Origin: Acidovorax_G sp046289925
GTDB taxonomy: Bacteria > Pseudomonadota > Gammaproteobacteria > Burkholderiales > Burkholderiaceae_C
Direction of reading: 5' to 3'
NCBI GenBank assembly: GCA_046289925.1
Contig: JBKBUN010000016.1
Coordinates: 1-31,190 of the forward strand
DNA length: 31,190 nucleotides
Position 1 is the first letter of the stretch. The number at the start of each line of letters is the position of its first letter. Below the pieces are notes generated by a model. The model was not told the origin of the DNA. It saw only the letters and a program-made list of their open reading frames with translations, and searched no databases. The translations under genes and the position numbers were made by a program. Below are positions 27,658 to 31,190 of the stretch, piece by piece.

Positions 27658-29313
27658 TCAGGCCTTGGTGGCCTGTTGGTGGTCGATCGCTGCCTTGATG
27701 AAGGCGTTGAACAGGGGGTGGCCGTTCCAGGGCGTGGATTTGAACTCAGGGTGGAACTGTACCCCGATGAACCAGGGGTGCACGTTCTGCGGCAGCTCGA
27801 TGATTTCGGTCAGCTGCTCACGCTGCGTGAGCGCCGAGATCACCAGACCAGCTTGGCGGAGCTGGTCGAGGTAGTTCACGTTGGCTTCGTAGCGGTGGCG
27901 GTGGCGCTCGGTTACCACGTCGCCATAGATGCTGTGGGCCAGTGTGTTCTTGGCCACGTCCGAGCTTTGCGCGCCCAGACGCATGGTACCGCCCAGGTCC
28001 GAATTGGCGTCGCGGCGCTGGATGCTGCCGTCTGCGTCCTTCCACTCGGTGATCAGCGCGATCACCGGGTGGGGGGTGGCGGGGTCGAACTCCGTGCTGT
28101 TGGCACCGGCAAGGCCCGCCACATGGCGTGCGTATTCGATGGTGGCCACTTGCATGCCCAGGCAGATGCCCAGGTAGGGCACCTTGTGCTCGCGCGCAAA
28201 CTGGGCCGTGGCGATCTTTCCTTCCACTCCGCGCTGGCCAAAGCCACCGGGCACCAGGATGGCGTCGTAGCGGGCCAGCTTGGCGGCTGCATCGGCACTG
28301 GTGATGGTTTCGGAGTCGATGTGATCGATCTTCACGCGCACATGGTTGCGCATGCCCGCGTGGCGCAGGGCTTCGTTCACCGACTTGTAGCTGTCCGACA
28401 GGTCCACGTACTTGCCCACCATGGCAATCGTGACTTCGCCGCGCGGGTGCTCGGTCTCATACACCAGGTCGTCCCAGCGCTTGAGGTTGGCGGGCGGCGT
28501 GTTCAGGCGCAGCTTGTCGCAGATCAGGCCATCGAGGCCCTGCTCGTGCAGCACGCGCGGCACCTTGTAGATGGTGTCCACGTCGGGCATGGAGATCACG
28601 CCCCAGCTCTGCACGTTGGTGAACAGCGAAATCTTTTCGCGCTCCTCGTCGGGAATGCGGCGGTCGGCGCGGCACAGTAGCGCGTCGGGCTGGATGCCGA
28701 TTTCGCGCAGTTTTTGCACCGTGTGCTGCGTAGGCTTGGTCTTGAGCTCGCCCGCCGCGCCAATCCAGGGCAGGTAGGTCAGGTGTACAAAGGCCGAGTT
28801 GTTGGGCCCCAGGCGCAGACTGAGCTGGCGCACGGCTTCGAGGAAAGGCAGCGATTCGATGTCGCCCACCGTGCCGCCAATCTCGACGATGGCCACATCC
28901 ACCGCGTCGTCGGTGCCCACGCCCGCGCCGCGCTTGATGTATTCCTGGATCTCGTTGGTGATGTGCGGTATCACCTGCACCGTCTTGCCCAGGTAGTCGC
29001 CGCGGCGTTCTTTTTCGAGCACGCTTTGGTAGATGCGGCCCGTGGTGAAGTTGTTGGCCTTCTTCATCCGCGTTTCAATGAAACGCTCGTAATGGCCCAG
29101 GTCCAGGTCGGTTTCGGCTCCGTCGTCGGTCACGAAAACTTCGCCATGCTGGAAGGGCGACATCGTGCCAGGGTCGACGTTGATGTAGGGGTCGAGCTTG
29201 ATGAGGGTGACTTTGAGTCCCCGCGATTCGAGGATCGCGGCAAGGGAGGCTGAGGCGATTCCCTTGCCCAGGGAAGACACCACACCGCCGGTGACGAAGA
29301 CAAATTTGGTCAT
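27658..29313 (-). CDS. pyrG: CTP synthase
   Basis: A 551-residue enzyme that aminates UTP to CTP with glutamine and ATP. The synthetase domain has SSLGKGIASAS (P-loop, K17) and DPYINVDPGTM; the C-terminal glutaminase domain has the triad C384 (LGICLGMQ), H521 and E523 (VQFHPEF). It heads the minus-strand cluster pyrG-kdsA-DUF1330-eno-ftsB. A TATAAT box at 29340-29345 lies upstream. Confidence 0.99.
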   Translation of the reverse strand: MTKFVFVTGGVVSSLGKGIASASLAAILESRGLKVTLIKLDPYINVDPGTMSPFQHGEVFVTDDGAETDLDLGHYERFIETRMKKANNFTTGRIYQSVLEKERRGDYLGKTVQVIPHITNEIQEYIKRGAGVGTDDAVDVAIVEIGGTVGDIESLPFLEAVRQLSLRLGPNNSAFVHLTYLPWIGAAGELKTKPTQHTVQKLREIGIQPDALLCRADRRIPDEEREKISLFTNVQSWGVISMPDVDTIYKVPRVLHEQGLDGLICDKLRLNTPPANLKRWDDLVYETEHPRGEVTIAMVGKYVDLSDSYKSVNEALRHAGMRNHVRVKIDHIDSETITSADAAAKLARYDAILVPGGFGQRGVEGKIATAQFAREHKVPYLGICLGMQVATIEYARHVAGLAGANSTEFDPATPHPVIALITEWKDADGSIQRRDANSDLGGTMRLGAQSSDVAKNTLAHSIYGDVVTERHRHRYEANVNYLDQLRQAGLVISALTQREQLTEIIELPQNVHPWFIGVQFHPEFKSTPWNGHPLFNAFIKAAIDHQQATKA

Positions 29314-29339
29314 GTCGTTGTAGGTGGTGGGAAATCGGG

Positions 29340-29345
29340 ATTATA
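29340..29345 (-). promoter_or_regulatory. Candidate -10 box of the pyrG cluster
   Basis: A perfect TATAAT on the minus strand ends 26 bp before the pyrG ATG, implying a leader of about 20 nt. I could not find a convincing -35 hexamer at 16-18 bp spacing, so support is moderate. Confidence 0.4.
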
Positions 29346-29421
29346 AGTGCCGCCCCTCGCCGGTCTGGCGCGCGCCTTGGGCGGCCCGGCCGTGCGACAG
29401 GGCTCTGCTACATTGCGGCGC

Positions 29422-30639
29422 ATGAGTGAGCTCGCAGGCAAACATCTGGTGCTGGGACTGACAGGGGGCGTAGCCTGCTACAAGGCCGCCGACCTGTGTC
29501 GCCAGCTCATCAAGGCCGGCGCCACCGTGCAGGTGGTGATGACCGACGCGGCCCAGCAGTTCATCACGCCGGTCACCATGCAGGCGCTGTCGGGACGCAC
29601 GGTCTACGGCTCGCAATGGGACGCGCGCGAGCCCAACAACATGCCCCACATCAACCTCAGCCGCAACGCCGATGCCATCGTGCTGGCTCCGTGCAGCGCC
29701 GACTTCATCGCGCGGCTGGTGCAGGGCCGCGCCGACGAACTGCTGAGTCTGTTGTGCCTGGCCCGCCCGTGCGAGCGGGTGCCGCTGCTCATCGCCCCGG
29801 CCATGAACCGCGAGATGTGGTCGCACCCGGCCACGCAGCGCAACCTGGACCAGGTGCAGGCCGATGGTGCCTTGGTGCTGGGTATTGGCAACGGCGACCA
29901 GGCTTGCGGCGAAACCGGCGACGGGCGCATGCTGGAGCCGACCGAACTGCTGGAGGAGATTGTCGCGGCCCTCGCGCCCAAGCCGCTGCGGGGGTGCCGC
30001 GTGGTGGTCACGGCGGGACCTACGTTCGAAGCCATCGATCCGGTGCGCGGCATCACCAATCTGTCGAGCGGCAAGATGGGCTTTGCCATCGCCCGTGCGG
30101 CGCGCGAGGCTGGGGCCGACGTGACCCTCGTGGCCGGGCCGGTGCACCTGCCAACGCCGCGCGGCGTGCGCCGCGTAGACGTGCGCGCCGCGCAGGAGAT
30201 GCTTGCCGCTACCGAGCAGGCCGTGGCGGATGCCGATGTCTTCGTGGCCACAGCGGCCGTGGCCGACTGGAGGCCTGCGCACGCTTCGACCGAGAAGATC
30301 AAGAAAGACGGCTCGGGATGCCCGCCGCAACTCGGTTTTGTCGAGAACCCCGACATTCTGGCCACCGTGGCCCGTTCGGAGCGTGCCCGCAGCGGTGCGC
30401 TGTACTGCGTGGGCTTTGCTGCTGAGAGCCACGACCTGCTACAGCACGCTACGGCCAAGCGCGCGCGCAAGGGCGTGCCGCTGCTCGTGGGCAACATTGG
30501 CCCGGCCACCTTCGGACAAGACGACAACGCCCTGCTACTGGTGGATGCACAGGGCCATCGCGAATTGCCCAGGGCCTCCAAGCGGCAACTGGCGCAAGAG
30601 CTGGTAGCCGAGATCGCGCGCCGCCGTGTGGCGCGCTGA
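29422..30639 (+). CDS. coaBC: Bifunctional phosphopantothenoylcysteine decarboxylase / phosphopantothenate-cysteine ligase
   Basis: A 405-residue enzyme for two steps of coenzyme A synthesis. The CoaC half (1-185) is a flavoprotein with LGLTGGVACYK, the active-site H76 (PHINLS), the substrate-binding AMNREMW (127-133) and C162 (ACGETGDGRM). The CoaB half (from about 190) has VTAGPTFEAIDPVRGITNLSSGKMG and K293. The start at ATG 29422 suits the family; the 25 in-frame codons upstream are not conserved and run into the pyrG promoter region. It is divergent from pyrG. Confidence 0.98.
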   Translation: MSELAGKHLVLGLTGGVACYKAADLCRQLIKAGATVQVVMTDAAQQFITPVTMQALSGRTVYGSQWDAREPNNMPHINLSRNADAIVLAPCSADFIARLVQGRADELLSLLCLARPCERVPLLIAPAMNREMWSHPATQRNLDQVQADGALVLGIGNGDQACGETGDGRMLEPTELLEEIVAALAPKPLRGCRVVVTAGPTFEAIDPVRGITNLSSGKMGFAIARAAREAGADVTLVAGPVHLPTPRGVRRVDVRAAQEMLAATEQAVADADVFVATAAVADWRPAHASTEKIKKDGSGCPPQLGFVENPDILATVARSERARSGALYCVGFAAESHDLLQHATAKRARKGVPLLVGNIGPATFGQDDNALLLVDAQGHRELPRASKRQLAQELVAEIARRRVAR

Positions 30640-31143
30640 GTGCTGGCCATGCTGCCCGAGCGGTCACCCTGGAACACGCCACCCCATGGCGACTTTGTGG
30701 CCTACGTCGAGCGCTTGACTGCCGAGTCGGCTGCGCGCGCTGCCGCTGTGGCCCACCGGGCTTCAGCAGTGGCGCCTGCGCCCGCTGCTCCCGCTCCCGC
30801 GCCTGCTGCTCCGCAGCGCAAGACGGCCTCGCGAACACGCCTGATGTCCACACAGCCGCGGGCGGATCGAGTCGCGGTGGCGCAGGCACTGCAGCGCAAC
30901 CCGGCAGTGTTTGCGGCCCTGCTCAAGGTGGTGCGCTGGGCGCGTCGCGGTGCACTCGGCATGACAGTGCTGCTGGGCGTGCTGTGGTGGTGGAATGGCG
31001 GTGTGCCGCTGGCTGGAGGGGCGTTTCTGGCGATCTGGTGGTCGCTGGGCCGCGCACTGCGCTGGTTGGGTGATGTCGCGCCCCAGGCTGCGCCACCGAC
31101 CTCTGCCCCGGCGGCCCCGAAGGCCCGGCCCGCCCGATCCTAG
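30640..31143 (+). CDS. Hypothetical membrane protein ending in a family-1 repeat
   Basis: No family recognised. The 167-residue protein has a polar N-terminus, an Ala/Pro-rich stretch (about 36-60), a helical part (PRADRVAVAQALQRNPAVFAAL) and one or two hydrophobic segments (about 104-140, ALGMTVLLGVLWWW and GGAFLAIWWSLG), with a Pro/Ala-rich tail. The GTG 30640 abuts the coaBC stop (TGAGTG), so coupled translation is likely; ATG 30649 is an alternative. Its TAG stop (31141-31143) is the start of family-1 repeat copy 4. The codon pattern fits the neighbours, so I regard it as real. Confidence 0.65.
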   Translation: MLAMLPERSPWNTPPHGDFVAYVERLTAESAARAAAVAHRASAVAPAPAAPAPAPAAPQRKTASRTRLMSTQPRADRVAVAQALQRNPAVFAALLKVVRWARRGALGMTVLLGVLWWWNGGVPLAGGAFLAIWWSLGRALRWLGDVAPQAAPPTSAPAAPKARPARS

Positions 31144-31190
31144 GAGTCTGTCGGACTTGTGGGGCGTCGAAAGCGAAAATACGCCCCAGC
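31140..31190 (-). repeat. Family-1 MITE-like repeat, copy 4 (cut by window end)
   Basis: It begins CTAGGAGTCTGTCGGACTTG and continues with GGGGCGTCGAAAGCGAAAAT and CGCCCCAGC. The order of arms is that of copy 2, but after AAAAT it goes on with the central segment known from copies 1 and 3, so it is a full-length type in inverted orientation. One extra T lies at GACTTGTGGGG. Confidence 0.88.

Overview
The window is high-GC, densely coded DNA from a betaproteobacterium, most likely a member of the Comamonadaceae (Acidovorax-like). The reasons are the gene order pyrG-kdsA-DUF1330-eno-ftsB, a Bug-type solute-binding protein, a two-domain MrpA/B fusion, and two families of short intergenic repeats. 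The family placement is inference from gene content, not from a database match.

Left to right: the 3' end of a TonB-dependent receptor and a PKHD-type hydroxylase (iron uptake, + strand); a 664-bp stretch with no gene I can support; a minus-strand pair tsaE-amidase, divergent from queG with overlapping 5' ends; a minus-strand AEC transporter followed by an SGNH esterase lipoprotein; a Bug-type binding protein and xerD on the plus strand; a complete six-gene Mrp cation/proton antiporter operon on the minus strand (15579 to 9502), mostly with 4-nt stop/start overlaps; katG with a candidate OxyR site; two tandem degenerate-EAL/HDOD signalling genes; a DUF455 ferritin-like gene divergent from a gamma-carbonic anhydrase gene and hslO; the minus-strand pyrG-kdsA-DUF1330-eno-ftsB-hypothetical cluster; and coaBC with a small membrane protein gene on the plus strand.

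Most genes are housekeeping or stress genes. The unusual material is in the repeats. Family 1 is a MITE-like element with terminal inverted repeats beginning CTAGGAG. It occurs four times: two full 169-bp copies, one 93-bp internally deleted copy flanked by a 7-bp direct duplication, and one cut by the window end. Its first bases TAG form the stop codon of two unrelated genes. Family 2 is a hairpin of about 50 bp (CGTGCTT stem plus GCTAT-N7-ATAGC) with six copies or part copies, one of them inside the reading frame of the DUF455 gene. That DUF455 gene also appears to have lost about 30 residues containing a metal-ligand helix. A (TTGGGG)n telomere-like tract lies directly after the stop codon of one EAL/HDOD gene.

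I found no CRISPR array, phage, tRNA, rRNA or obvious defence system. I see no clearly new multi-gene system; the two repeat families and their effects on genes are the strongest leads.
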